A stretch of DNA of 64,000 bases from Alsobacter sp045348435 (GTDB lineage: Bacteria > Pseudomonadota > Alphaproteobacteria > Rhizobiales > Beijerinckiaceae), in the NCBI RefSeq assembly GCF_045348435.1, contig NZ_CP157484.1, positions 5,208,001 through 5,272,000 on the forward strand. The letters run 5' to 3'. Shown here piece after piece: positions 1 through 9,478 of the stretch. Below the pieces are notes generated by a model. The model made no database searches and was not told where the DNA came from. It saw only the letters and a program-made list of their open reading frames with translations. Each line of letters opens with the position of its first letter. Position 1 is the first letter of the stretch. The translations under genes and the position numbers were made by a program.

Positions 1-1627
1 GTATGTCCGGCTCGTTGAGGAGCCGTGCGAAGAGGCGGGCGTTCACGTCCCCCGCGTAGCCGCCGCAGGCGCCGCATTGGAGAGCACTGGCGTGCGGGTT
101 GTTCACGACGCCCGCGCCATGTCCGGCCAACACCACGATCCGGGCGAAGTCGCCCGTCAGCGACATCGCCTTTAGGACCCTAGCGGCCATGTCGAGCCGA
201 GATTCGAATGGCAATGCGGGCTCGAAGCGCGGCGCCGGGCCCCCCGGCGCCTCGACCGGCGCGAGGCTCAGGCCGTCACGCAGCAGCTTTCCGGCGTAAA
301 TCGGACCGGCCGCCTCAACGAAGGCGAAGGAGGAGATGGCGGCCAGCCGGAAGCGGCCCCACGCCCGCTTTGCCCGGGCCGCCACGCGCGCCGCCCGCTC
401 CCGGGCTGCGCCGCCTGACGACGGATCTCCCGCGCAGGTGAAGAGGCCCGGCTTCAGCAAAACCGGCGACCGCGACTCAGCCGCTTCACATCCGAAACGA
501 CGATGCGACAGGCCCAGGCCGAAGAAGCCCGCGAAACCCAGCGTTTGGATGCCGGGGTCCAGGCTCTCCAGTGCGCGCCGGAATATCTCGGAGCGCACGT
601 CGATGCAAAAAGCCATCTGAAGGGTCGGCAAGGTCGGCGCCGTCGCGGCCGTCGAAGAGCCAAGCTCGGCCTGCAACCGGCGTTGCGCGGCGCGCTCTAC
701 CGCGTCCTGGAGAACGGCGTCCACGACGTCGTCGTGCGTGGGAGCCAGCGGCCGGGCGTGCGCGGCGATCGTCTTCCGCCATCCGTCCTGCAACAGCAAG
801 CCTTCCTGGAGAAACAGCGCTTCCTCCCACAGGATGCGAATGGCCAGGATCTCAGTCACGGCGTCATCGGCCTCGCCGGCCAGCTCTGCCTCCCAGAGCC
901 GGAACCGCGCAAACTGCGCCCAACCGCCGAGATCCATCAGCAGCCGGTGAAAATAGGTGTCTAGCGCCGCCTCGGTCAGGCCCAGCCGCGCGACGGCGCG
1001 CGCCAGCGCCTGTGCGGCTGTCTCGGGCGCGCCAGCGACCGTGGCGGCGAAGCCGCGAAGGCCGGCGATTTCCGGTGTAATGTCGTGCGTAGCGAAGACG
1101 CGCCAGGCCGGATAGGGGCTTCCTTCCCGCGGGGCGGCCCAGAGGGCCTGGCCCTTGTCGAAGTATCCGGCCGCCCAGTGCCCGATGCGCTCGGCGATCA
1201 GCCCTGGCCAGTCGACGCCGCCGGCTTCGCGCGCGAGGTCGGCGACAGTGGGCAGCGCCCTCGGCGGCGGCGGCTCCTGCCTAACGGCTTGCTTCAGCAA
1301 ATCCAGAGTTCGCGGTCGGCGCTGCTCGTCGGCGGCGCCCAGCGCGGCCGCGAGGTCCGCGTCGATGATCGCGCCCTCCCTTATCCGCTCGCCGTACCAC
1401 GCGCGAGGCATGGTGATCCTTGCACCGGCGACCCGCCTCAAGCGGGCCGCCGCGTCGGGAAGCGGTTCGCCAGCCTGGCCCATGAACACATTCACGGCCA
1501 CGCTGGAGGAAAGGGGCCAGAGGGGCGGAATCGCGCGGGCCGCGCGGTCCGCCGCCGCGACGATCGCCTGCTGCGTCGGCCCGGACAACGAGGACGGCGA
1601 CGAAATGGGTTCAGAGGTCATCAGCAT
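1..1627 (-). CDS. dabA: DabA (DUF2309/UPF0753) inorganic carbon pump subunit, partial
   Basis: This is the peripheral, zinc-binding, carbonic-anhydrase-like subunit of the DAB inorganic carbon accumulation complex, thought to convert CO2 to bicarbonate in the cytoplasm with energy from the DabB membrane subunit. The frame is open from the start to the window edge (542 codons), so the C-terminus lies outside. Family hallmarks are visible: CIDVRSE at about residues 341-347, GHGAG with His503, and CGACGG with Cys518. The four expected zinc/catalytic residues (Cys341, Asp343, His503, Cys518) keep the spacing known for Halothiobacillus DabA. I chose the ATG at 1627 because AGGTGA lies just upstream; in-frame ATGs at 1642 and 1621 are alternatives. 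It follows dabB by about 30 bp, so the two form an operon. Confidence 0.93.
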   Translation of the reverse strand, partial: MLMTSEPISSPSSLSGPTQQAIVAAADRAARAIPPLWPLSSSVAVNVFMGQAGEPLPDAAARLRRVAGARITMPRAWYGERIREGAIIDADLAAALGAADEQRRPRTLDLLKQAVRQEPPPPRALPTVADLAREAGGVDWPGLIAERIGHWAAGYFDKGQALWAAPREGSPYPAWRVFATHDITPEIAGLRGFAATVAGAPETAAQALARAVARLGLTEAALDTYFHRLLMDLGGWAQFARFRLWEAELAGEADDAVTEILAIRILWEEALFLQEGLLLQDGWRKTIAAHARPLAPTHDDVVDAVLQDAVERAAQRRLQAELGSSTAATAPTLPTLQMAFCIDVRSEIFRRALESLDPGIQTLGFAGFFGLGLSHRRFGCEAAESRSPVLLKPGLFTCAGDPSSGGAARERAARVAARAKRAWGRFRLAAISSFAFVEAAGPIYAGKLLRDGLSLAPVEAPGGPAPRFEPALPFESRLDMAARVLKAMSLTGDFARIVVLAGHGAGVVNNPHASALQCGACGGYAGDVNARLFARLLNEPDI

Positions 1628-1658
1628 GGGGTCACCTGTCATGGATCGCGAGGCAGGC

Positions 1659-3230
1659 TCAGAAGGCCTTGCGGACAAGCCAGCCGCCGAGCAGCCGATC
1701 AAGGAGCGCGTTCGCATAGAGGCCATTGGATAGGTGGACGCGCAGACCCGTTGCGGCGGGATGGCGCGACCAGAGCGGGAGCAGCATCTGCGCGATCGCG
1801 ACAAGGCCGAAGCTCAGGATGGCAAGGCCGATGAGCGTCCATTCTAGGCGCCCAGGCGCGGGCGTGGCGGGAAGCGTACCGGCCGTCAGCCTCTCGGCCA
1901 TCGTGTGAAGCGTGAAATAGCCGAGAGCCGAAGCCAGAGAGGCGACCGCCGTTCTGCGCGTTAGTGCGCGGGGGGCGGCATCGGCGAGGCCCTGCGCGAG
2001 GAGATAGGCCACTCCGAAAATCAGGATCGCCCCCAGTGCGAGCGCCTGCGGCGGCCTGTGCTCGAGCCCGAAGACAGCCCCGAAGGCCGCGCCGATCGCG
2101 GCATAGATGGCGAGCGCCGCAAGGCAGGCGCGCCCCACCGCGGCTACGTTTGGCGTCGCCACCGGGCCAGGCCGCGCGATGGACGCGACTCTCTCCACCG
2201 CCCCGCCCGCGGCCAGGAAGGCGTGCGCCTTATAGAGCGAGTGGGCCACGAGATGGAGCAGCGCGAGGGGGAAAAGCGCCAGGCCGCATTGCAGGATCAT
2301 GAAGCCCATCTGGGCCACGGTGGACCAGGCGAGCGAGGTCTTCACCGCAGTCTGCGTCAGCATGACCACGGCCCCGAACAGGGCCGTGAAGCCGCCCACG
2401 ATGGCGAGCACGGCCAGGATACCCGGCGCCGCCAGCATCAGGTCGGCGAAGCGGATCAGCAGAAAGCCGCCGGCATTCACGACGCCGGCGTGAAGCAAGG
2501 CCGAGACTGGCGTCGGCGCTTCCATGACCTCCGTCAGCCAGCCATGGGTCGGGAACTGCGCGGATTTCAGGATGGCGGCGAGTGCGAGGAGGCCCGCCGC
2601 GGCCAGGGCCGTCCAGGGCGCCTCGCCTGCCCGGGCGGCGGCGTTGATCGTGGCGATGTCGGCGACGCCGTAGGCGATGACGAGGAGAGCCGCAGCAGCC
2701 ACAAGCGCCATGGCTCCCCCGCCGGAGGACACCAACTTTTTGCGCGCGGCGCGCTGGGCCGAGACCCGCCCGGGATAAAATAAAAGCAGCCGGTCGACGC
2801 ACAGACTCACGCTCAGCCATGCGGCGACGAGTTGCACGAGGTTGCCTGACTGGACGAGCAGCAGCACCGCCGCGAGGGCGACGCAGAGCGTGCCCGTGAA
2901 GGCGCCCTGGCGGGGCTCGCCGTTCAGATAGGTCCGGCTGTACCGGACCACCACCCAGCCAACGAAGGCGACCAGCGGGAGCATCGTGACGCTCACGACA
3001 TCGATCCGCGCGGACAGGCCGATCCCGCCAGCACCCAGAAGAGGGCTGACGACTGGCCCTTCGGCCCAGAGAACGACAAGAGAGCCGAGAGACACAACCA
3101 GCGCGAAGAGGGCGGCTCCCTCCGCCAAAGCTGCAAGGAAGCGCGGTCGCCGCCCGGCGGAGAGTCGTCCGAATAACGCGACGATCAGAAGTGGCAAGGG
3201 GGCGACGAGCGGTGTGAGGGCAAGGAGCAT
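1659..3230 (-). CDS. dabB: DabB, NuoL/MrpA-like membrane subunit of the DAB carbon pump
   Basis: A 523-residue polytopic membrane protein of the proton-antiporter (NuoL/M/N) family. In the DAB complex this subunit is proposed to pass cations across the membrane to drive CO2 hydration by DabA. The conserved antiporter core is clear around residues 215-260 (KSAQFPTHGWL followed by EAPTPVSALLHAG), with hydrophobic segments along the whole length. It is shorter than true NuoL, as expected for DabB. The gene is first in a two-gene operon with dabA and is transcribed away from the LysR-type gene at 3323. No other complex I genes are nearby, which supports DAB over NADH dehydrogenase. Confidence 0.92.
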   Translation of the reverse strand: MLLALTPLVAPLPLLIVALFGRLSAGRRPRFLAALAEGAALFALVVSLGSLVVLWAEGPVVSPLLGAGGIGLSARIDVVSVTMLPLVAFVGWVVVRYSRTYLNGEPRQGAFTGTLCVALAAVLLLVQSGNLVQLVAAWLSVSLCVDRLLLFYPGRVSAQRAARKKLVSSGGGAMALVAAAALLVIAYGVADIATINAAARAGEAPWTALAAAGLLALAAILKSAQFPTHGWLTEVMEAPTPVSALLHAGVVNAGGFLLIRFADLMLAAPGILAVLAIVGGFTALFGAVVMLTQTAVKTSLAWSTVAQMGFMILQCGLALFPLALLHLVAHSLYKAHAFLAAGGAVERVASIARPGPVATPNVAAVGRACLAALAIYAAIGAAFGAVFGLEHRPPQALALGAILIFGVAYLLAQGLADAAPRALTRRTAVASLASALGYFTLHTMAERLTAGTLPATPAPGRLEWTLIGLAILSFGLVAIAQMLLPLWSRHPAATGLRVHLSNGLYANALLDRLLGGWLVRKAF

Positions 3231-3303
3231 GGGTCACCTCCGGCAGTGACCCCCGGCGTAGCGCTTGGCGTTCCAGAAATTAAATGCATTGTTTGTCTCA
3301 AAA

Positions 3304-3322
3304 CGTTCGTTAACATCGAACG
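3304..3322. promoter_or_regulatory. Inverted repeat abutting the LysR gene start
   Basis: A perfect inverted repeat, CGTTCG then 7 bp then CGAACG, ends one base before the ATG of the LysR-type gene, in the 92-bp space shared with dabB. This is where an autoregulatory LysR operator would sit. Function is inference from position and symmetry. Confidence 0.4.
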
Positions 3323-4201
3323 ATGGCGGCCCTGAACTACAATCACTTGCGCTACTTCTGGGCCGTCGCTCATGACGGAAACCTGACGCGCACGGCGGTC
3401 CGCCTTAACCTCACACAGTCGGCCCTTTCGGTTCAGATCCGCAAACTCGAGGAGCAGCTCGGCCATCAGCTCTTCGAACGGCGTGGCCGGCAACTCCACC
3501 TCACCGAGGCGGGGCGGATCGCGCTCGATCATGCCGACGCGATTTTCGCGACGGGTAAGGACCTGCTCTCGACGCTGCTGCAGGTCGGCGCGGCCCGTCA
3601 GGCGCTACGGGTGGGGGCGTTGGCCACCCTCTCGCGCAATTTCCAAATGGCCTTTCTGAAACCCGTCCTCGGGCGAAACGACATCGAGCTCGTCTTGCGC
3701 TCGGGCGGGGCCGGGGAACTGCTGCGTTCGCTCGAGATGCTCAGCCTCGACGTTGTGCTCACCGATCAGGCGCCGGCGCGGGACGCGCTGACGCCATTCG
3801 TCACGCACCGGATCGCCGAGCAGCCCGTGAGCCTCGTCGGCACGCCCGCGCGCCTCGCCGTCGCGGCCTCCCTCGCGGAGCGCCTGCGCACGGAACCGCT
3901 TATCCTGCCTCACAGCGGCAGCAGCATCCGCGCCGATTTCGACGCCTTGACGGACCGCCTCAACGTCCGTCCGCGCATTGTGGCCGAGGTTGAGGACATG
4001 GCCTTGATGCGCCTGCTCGCGCGCGAGGACCTTGGCCTTGCCGTCCTGCCGCCCATCGTTGTGAGGGACGAGATTGCCACGGGCCTGCTGGTGGAGGCCG
4101 GCAGGCTCCCGGGCATCGTCGAGACCTTCTACGCAGTCGCCGTGGAGCGCCGATTCCCGAACTCGCTCCTCCGCGAACTCCTGGCCGAGAAGGCGATCTG
4201 A
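3323..4201 (+). CDS. LysR-family transcriptional regulator, NhaR-like
   Basis: A 292-residue LysR-type regulator. The N-terminal winged helix-turn-helix (about residues 5-65) contains LTQSALSVQIRKLEEQLG, and the opening NYNHLRYFW is typical of the NhaR subgroup. The rest is the periplasmic-binding-protein-like effector domain. It is divergent from dabBA with a 92-bp shared promoter region, so it most likely controls the carbon pump; LysR genes are commonly linked to dab operons. The ATG directly follows an inverted repeat and has no clear Shine-Dalgarno, so translation may be weak or autoregulated. The effector (CO2-, pH- or sodium-related) is not shown by the sequence. Confidence 0.88.
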   Translation: MAALNYNHLRYFWAVAHDGNLTRTAVRLNLTQSALSVQIRKLEEQLGHQLFERRGRQLHLTEAGRIALDHADAIFATGKDLLSTLLQVGAARQALRVGALATLSRNFQMAFLKPVLGRNDIELVLRSGGAGELLRSLEMLSLDVVLTDQAPARDALTPFVTHRIAEQPVSLVGTPARLAVAASLAERLRTEPLILPHSGSSIRADFDALTDRLNVRPRIVAEVEDMALMRLLAREDLGLAVLPPIVVRDEIATGLLVEAGRLPGIVETFYAVAVERRFPNSLLRELLAEKAI

Positions 4202-4255
4202 CGCCGAGAGATGCAAAGCCGCAGAGTGGGTCAATGATCGTCCCGAACACCGATC

Positions 4256-4450
4256 CAAAGCGCGTTCGTCGAGAGCCTGAAAGGCCGCATCCACGACGAG
4301 CGCGTGAACGAGCACCTGTTCCGGGGCATGCCGGCGGCCCGTCGGATCATCGAAGCTTGGCGGATCGACTTCAGCGGCCGCCGGCTTCACACGAGTCTCG
4401 GCGGCCGCACCCCAAACGGGTTTGCAGCCCGGTCCAAACAGGACCACACC
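4256..4450 (+). pseudogene. IS3-family transposase (OrfB) C-terminal remnant
   Basis: The frame reads AFVESLKGRIHDE, then NEHLFRGMPAARRIIEAW and HTSLGG, the typical end of an IS3-group DDE transposase; the Glu in VES is the last catalytic residue. Everything upstream of this Gln-led segment is missing, so only about 65 residues of a roughly 280-residue OrfB remain. No partner orfA or clear terminal inverted repeat was found. It marks an old insertion at the left edge of a degraded region. Confidence 0.8.
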
Positions 4451-4583
4451 AGAACGGATTTGATGATAAACGAAGCATCGAGGGGATCAGGTCAATCCGC
4501 GCCGAAGAACCGCACCAAATCTGGAAGACACATGTTGCGTCTTAAGTCTCAACGCTGGCTCGTTAGAATCTGACTCGCTCACT

Positions 4584-4940
4584 TTGGCAGCCTGGCTCTT
4601 GGTGAGTCTTGCCAGTGCGGCCGCACTTGCGGCTGCTGGAGCGAGCAATGCTCAGGGCGATGCGCCCGTCGCTCAGATGGATCAGATGACACAGCAGAAT
4701 GCTGCGTTGGCCGAAGAGAGCGCCGCATCGGCGTCGGCGCTGGCCTCGCAAATCGAGCGGCTGAACGAGATTGTCTCGATTTTCCAGACGCACGAGGGGC
4801 AACGGGCGCGCCCAGTCCGCCTGCCTGCGAAGCAGCCCTCCAGTTTACAGCGAAGGGCGGAGAAGGCTTCTGCACCAAAGCCAAACCGCGCGGCTCCAAC
4901 GACCCGCAAGGTCGCAGGCGGAGGCTGGGACAAATTCTAA
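4584..4940 (+). pseudogene. Chemoreceptor (MCP) C-terminal tail fragment
   Basis: The frame encodes VAQMDQMTQQNAALAEESAA and a short tail ending GGWDKF, which matches the end of a methyl-accepting chemotaxis protein: the last methylation helix, then a flexible tail. The ligand-binding, HAMP and signalling hairpin regions are absent. In the same frame the fragment is preceded by about 25 residues that look like a signal peptide (WLLVSLASAAALAAAGASNA) starting from a TTG at 4584. Most likely this is a rearranged remnant joined to unrelated sequence rather than a working gene. Confidence 0.65.
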
Positions 4941-5037
4941 GTTGATTCTGCGGGCCGCTCCTACGGAGGAAGGCAGACGTAACCCATTTCTGCTTGGGGG
5001 TAGAAGCAGATCTAAGATTCTAAACAGCGCAGAAAAT

Positions 5038-5132
5038 ACTCAACTTTCGGTGGTTGCGCGTCCCCGCAACCAACACTCCCAAAACTCCCCGACGCTCCCC
5101 AGCGCCGGGGAGTTTTGCGTTTTGGGACCTGG
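5038..5132. repeat. Two-hairpin palindromic element, copy A
   Basis: Contains the 38-nt hairpin at 5080-5117: arms CAAAACTCCCCG and CGGGGAGTTTTG, an inner stem CGCT/AGCG and a CCCC loop. A second hairpin lies upstream (TGGTTGC, 8 nt, GCAACCA at about 5052-5073). The whole roughly 95-bp module recurs at 30786-30880; the 38-nt hairpin alone recurs at 36803 and 37860. The A-tract before and T-tract after the stem make it a plausible bidirectional terminator. The truncated P1 peptidase frame ends in it. Confidence 0.8.
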
Positions 5133-5397
5133 CCCCAGCCTCCGCGACCCAATGCAGCCCTGTCATTTCGCCATTGCCGTTGAAGGAATCCGCGCCGGCC
5201 CACACCGCCCCGGCTGCGCTCGCACCGCCTCGCGGCAGGATAGCAGTGACTCCGGTGCGGACAGCCTTCGCCCCATCCCCTTCTACGAGCGTGGTGAAGC
5301 CGACTTCCAACCCGGGCACGTCAGTGATGGCGTTCCACGGTCCTGGCCGGTCGGGGAAGGGCGAACCAAGATCCCGTGCGCGGGCTTTGCGGGTCAT
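5131..5397 (-). pseudogene. P1-family (DmpA-like) peptidase, N-terminal fragment
   Basis: From an ATG at 5397, with AAGGAGATC upstream, the frame reads PGPWNAITDVPGLEVGF, then AVRTGVTAILPR and NGNGEMTGLHWV. This is the start of an L-aminopeptidase/D-esterase of the P1 (DmpA) family. Homology stops after about 88 residues, where the palindromic element begins; full-length members have about 350 residues and carry the autocleavage Ser in the missing half. The remaining product would be inactive. It follows the Cache-like fragment by a start/stop junction, as in a former operon. Confidence 0.75.
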
Positions 5398-5399
5398 GA

Positions 5400-5640
5400 T
5401 CAGATCTCCTTGCGACCCCGAACAATCGCAAGGATGTCCTTTGGGTCGACCCCTGTCGCCATGCTGGAGAAATCCCCGTCCGGCATTTCGACGGGGGTGC
5501 CTACGAGGACGAGGAAGCGACGGCTGACCGCGCCCATGTGGATGTCCGAGACCACGGCCCTGCGGCTTTCGATCACCTCCCGGTCAAACTGTCTGAGGAC
5601 AGGATTGCTGGGAGAAAGCGAGGCGCCTGGACGCGAGTTG
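5400..5640 (-). pseudogene. Cache-type sensor domain fragment (probable)
   Basis: The last 55 or so residues of this frame (VESRRAVVSDIHMGAVSRRF, then VGTPVEMPDG and TGVDPKDILAIV) resemble the distal part of an extracytoplasmic Cache domain, as found at the front of histidine kinases and cyclases. The upstream part of the frame has no recognisable content and no transmitter domain follows. It ends one base before the P1 peptidase fragment's start region. The family assignment rests on pattern recognition only; it could be another sensor-like fold. Confidence 0.4.
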
Positions 5641-5644
5641 GTGT

Positions 5645-5896
5645 TGACAATGGCGCGCCGACCCTCTTGCGGAGCATGTGGCCGGCCACGCCGACTTCGA
5701 GCGCGGCCACCCGACCCTCCACCTCGTGTTCGGGGATGAGCGGCGATTTGGGCGAGGCCAACTCGCCGTCTACGATGTGCAGGTCGGTTCGGCGAACTCC
5801 ACAGGCCTGCACGGCGATCAGGATCTCGCCGCAGCCCGGACGCGGACAAGGCCGACGCTCGACGCACAGCGGCGCCGCCGCCTTGTCCAGCACCAT
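5645..5896 (-). pseudogene. Zinc-dependent alcohol dehydrogenase, N-terminal fragment
   Basis: The frame reads PCPRPGCGEILIAVQACGV, then RTDLHIVDGEL and PLIPEHEVEGRVAALEVGV, the catalytic N-terminal domain of a medium-chain zinc alcohol dehydrogenase. The catalytic zinc ligand expected in CxTDLH (a Cys) is Arg here, and the frame leaves the family after about 84 residues, before the structural zinc loop and the Rossmann domain. An ATG at 5896 is preceded by GAGAGGA. It lies 27 bp downstream of ftsH and was perhaps once cotranscribed with it. Confidence 0.75.
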
Positions 5897-5922
5897 GGCT
5901 GTCCTCTCGAGCATGGCGATGC

Positions 5923-7793
<1,871 letters not shown>

Positions 7794-7797
<4 letters not shown>

Positions 7798-8126
7798 TCG
7801 GGCAGGGGGGCTTCGTCGGCGTCCGTGGAAGGGAAGAATTCACCGAAGGGGCGCGAAGCCTCGCGCGCGAGGCCGAGGCTCAACGTCCCGATCAGACCTG
7901 CGTCGATGATCGCGTTCGCGCCCGCGACGGCGAGCGCATCGAACACCCGTTGGGGTCCCGTGTCGGCGCAGGCCAGCATGGCCTGCGCCACATCCGCCCC
8001 GGAGGCGAGCGCGCGAGCCTGGCTCGCGGCGATCTGGCGCGCGAGGGCGAGGGCAGCCCGGGTCGCTTCGTGCGGCGATCCGGACACGCTCGTCTCCGCT
8101 GAAGGATGTGTGCTGGGGACTGTCAT
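7794..8126 (-). CDS. Hypothetical protein translationally coupled to FtsH
   Basis: A 110-residue soluble, Ala-rich protein without a recognisable domain, predicted mostly helical, with an acidic C-terminus (TDADEAPLPE). Its stop overlaps the ftsH start by four bases, so the two are very likely made together. An in-frame start ten codons upstream (8156) is possible. Position suggests an FtsH adaptor or cofactor, but nothing in the sequence proves it. A FixK-like box lies about 100 bp upstream at 8224. Confidence 0.6.
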
Positions 8127-8223
8127 GGCATCGATCCGTGGAGACCTATGGCGCAAAGCCGGGCGGCTCGCGACACGCCAAGAGAACGATGCATGAGTCT
8201 AGCCAAGCGCGGACCAGTCCGCA

Positions 8224-8237
8224 TTACGATGGATCAA
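8224..8237 (-). promoter_or_regulatory. Candidate FNR/FixK box upstream of the ftsH operon
   Basis: On the minus strand the site reads TTGATCCATCGTAA, one mismatch from TTG(A/C)-N6-(T/G)CAA. It is about 98 bp upstream of the small gene coupled to ftsH, and also 143 bp upstream of chaB on the other strand. It shares TTGATC with the boxes at 28299 and 29401. Confidence 0.4.
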
Positions 8238-8379
8238 TAGTCATATCCCCACGCCGAAGAGGAGCAGGGGCGCTCGACGAGGTATCACCGAGGATGCGCT
8301 CGGCGACCGTGCGTTGCGGCCGCCGGCTGGACGCCCATGCGCCACCCGCGGCGGGCCATTGACCTGGAGGATCATCGCC

Positions 8380-8595
8380 ATGCCGTACCGCGATATCGAG
8401 GATCTGCCGCCGTCCGTGCGCGATCATCTCCCCCGTCATGCTCAGGAGATCTTCGTGGCAGCGTTCAATCACGCTTGGCAGGCCCATGCGGATGATCGTG
8501 ACGCAGAAGGAATCGCCTTCCGGATCGCCTGGAGCGCCGTCAAAAAGGGCTATCGCAAAGCCGGGGGAAGCTGGGTCAAGATCGCGCCGGAATAA
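8380..8595 (+). CDS. chaB: ChaB-family protein
   Basis: A 71-residue protein with the ChaB signature: LPPSVRDHLPRHAQEIFVAA near the start and AFRIAWSAVKKGY near the end. ChaB was named as a putative regulator of the ChaA cation antiporter; its biochemical role is still unclear. The start is fixed by TGGAGG nine bases before the ATG at 8380. No chaA lies nearby. ChaB-type proteins are often found with stress genes in Hyphomicrobiales, which fits the neighbours here. Confidence 0.9.
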   Translation: MPYRDIEDLPPSVRDHLPRHAQEIFVAAFNHAWQAHADDRDAEGIAFRIAWSAVKKGYRKAGGSWVKIAPE

Positions 8596-8652
8596 GGCGA
8601 CCGTCAAAGCATACCGACAAGGATCATCGCCCGATGTAGGAGGCCAGGAGGA

Positions 8653-8757
8653 TCACAGCGAGTTGGTGTCTGCGGGAGGCGGCGGTGGGAGGGGCTCAGT
8701 GCGTTCGCCTGTCAGTGCATTGAGATGGATCATGGCGCCGACACGGAATTGCGGCAT
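8653..8757 (-). CDS. Possible 34-residue small protein
   Basis: A short frame with a good ribosome-binding site (GAGGA seven bases before the ATG at 8757) encodes MPQFRVGAMIHLNALTGERT followed by a run of prolines and a short tail. No domain is recognised and nothing suggests secretion. It is the only supported coding content in the 8596-9001 gap. The rest of that gap is AT-richer than its surroundings and holds no other frame I would defend; part may be promoter for the gene at 9002. Confidence 0.35.
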   Translation of the reverse strand: MPQFRVGAMIHLNALTGERTEPLPPPPPADTNSL

Positions 8758-9001
8758 AATCATCCTCAGTTACGCGTCGCAGAATTCAAATATAGACGTT
8801 ACCACCCCACATACTGCCTGAAATGAGATAGTATTGAGCCGTCCCTTAGAGTCCACTCGTTTTACCGAAAGACCAATATTGTAAACTGATGGTATATCTG
8901 CTTCAAAAAATGTAACCCGCAGGGATGATAGACGGGTCGGGAGTCGCCTCCGAGCCTGAGATCCCGAATGTGACATCGGTGAGGGATGAGGGAGAAGAGC
9001 A

Positions 9002-9283
9002 ATGAAACGGCGTGTAGATAGGATCGCCTCATTGTGCGGATCCGATGGGGCGCTGGTCATGCCTCTCACCAGGCGGGATGAAAAGATCGAAACTGACATC
9101 ATGGCGCTGCTGGCGAACGACCTGATCGAAGTTTCTGGCGCCAGTAAAGGCAAGTTGGGCTCGATTGCCTATCGGCTGACGTTGGGGGGGCGGGCTCTTG
9201 CGGATATGCGGCCCATCCGCCAATTGAGGCATGGCCGAGAATGGAGTGCTGGCCCGGTCTGGACCGATCGCCACCGTGTCTGA
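9002..9283 (+). CDS. Hypothetical protein, possible winged-helix fold
   Basis: A 93-residue basic protein; GGAGAAGAGCA precedes the ATG. The middle (IETDIMALLANDLIEVSG followed by YRLTLGGRALADM) has the helix then beta-wing rhythm of a small winged-helix domain, but no family is recognised. Seven bases after the stop lies a perfect hairpin (CGCCGG, TGAA, CCGGCG at 9290-9305) that may end transcription. The stretch from there to 9478 has no supported gene. A role in gene regulation is possible but unproven. Confidence 0.5.
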   Translation: MKRRVDRIASLCGSDGALVMPLTRRDEKIETDIMALLANDLIEVSGASKGKLGSIAYRLTLGGRALADMRPIRQLRHGREWSAGPVWTDRHRV

Positions 9284-9478
9284 GCACGCCGCCGGTGAAC
9301 CGGCGTAGGAGTTGTGCGCCGAGCGTCAGGCTCTCGCTCGTGTGGCCATGGGAAAGCAACGCCCCTGCCTCGCTGGAGATGCTGGTGAGCGCCTCGGCCA
9401 CGATTGGTTCGACCAACGGCGAGATCCGCGGCCGGCGACGATCGCCTCTCGGTATTCGACATGCCGCTCAACTGCCGG

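Noticed and set aside
9099..9416. Minus-strand frame downstream of pncB (VEPIVAEALTSISSEAGALL at its start)
   Set aside because: It overlaps the better supported plus-strand gene at 9002, has no clear ribosome-binding site and loses protein-like character after about 45 residues.
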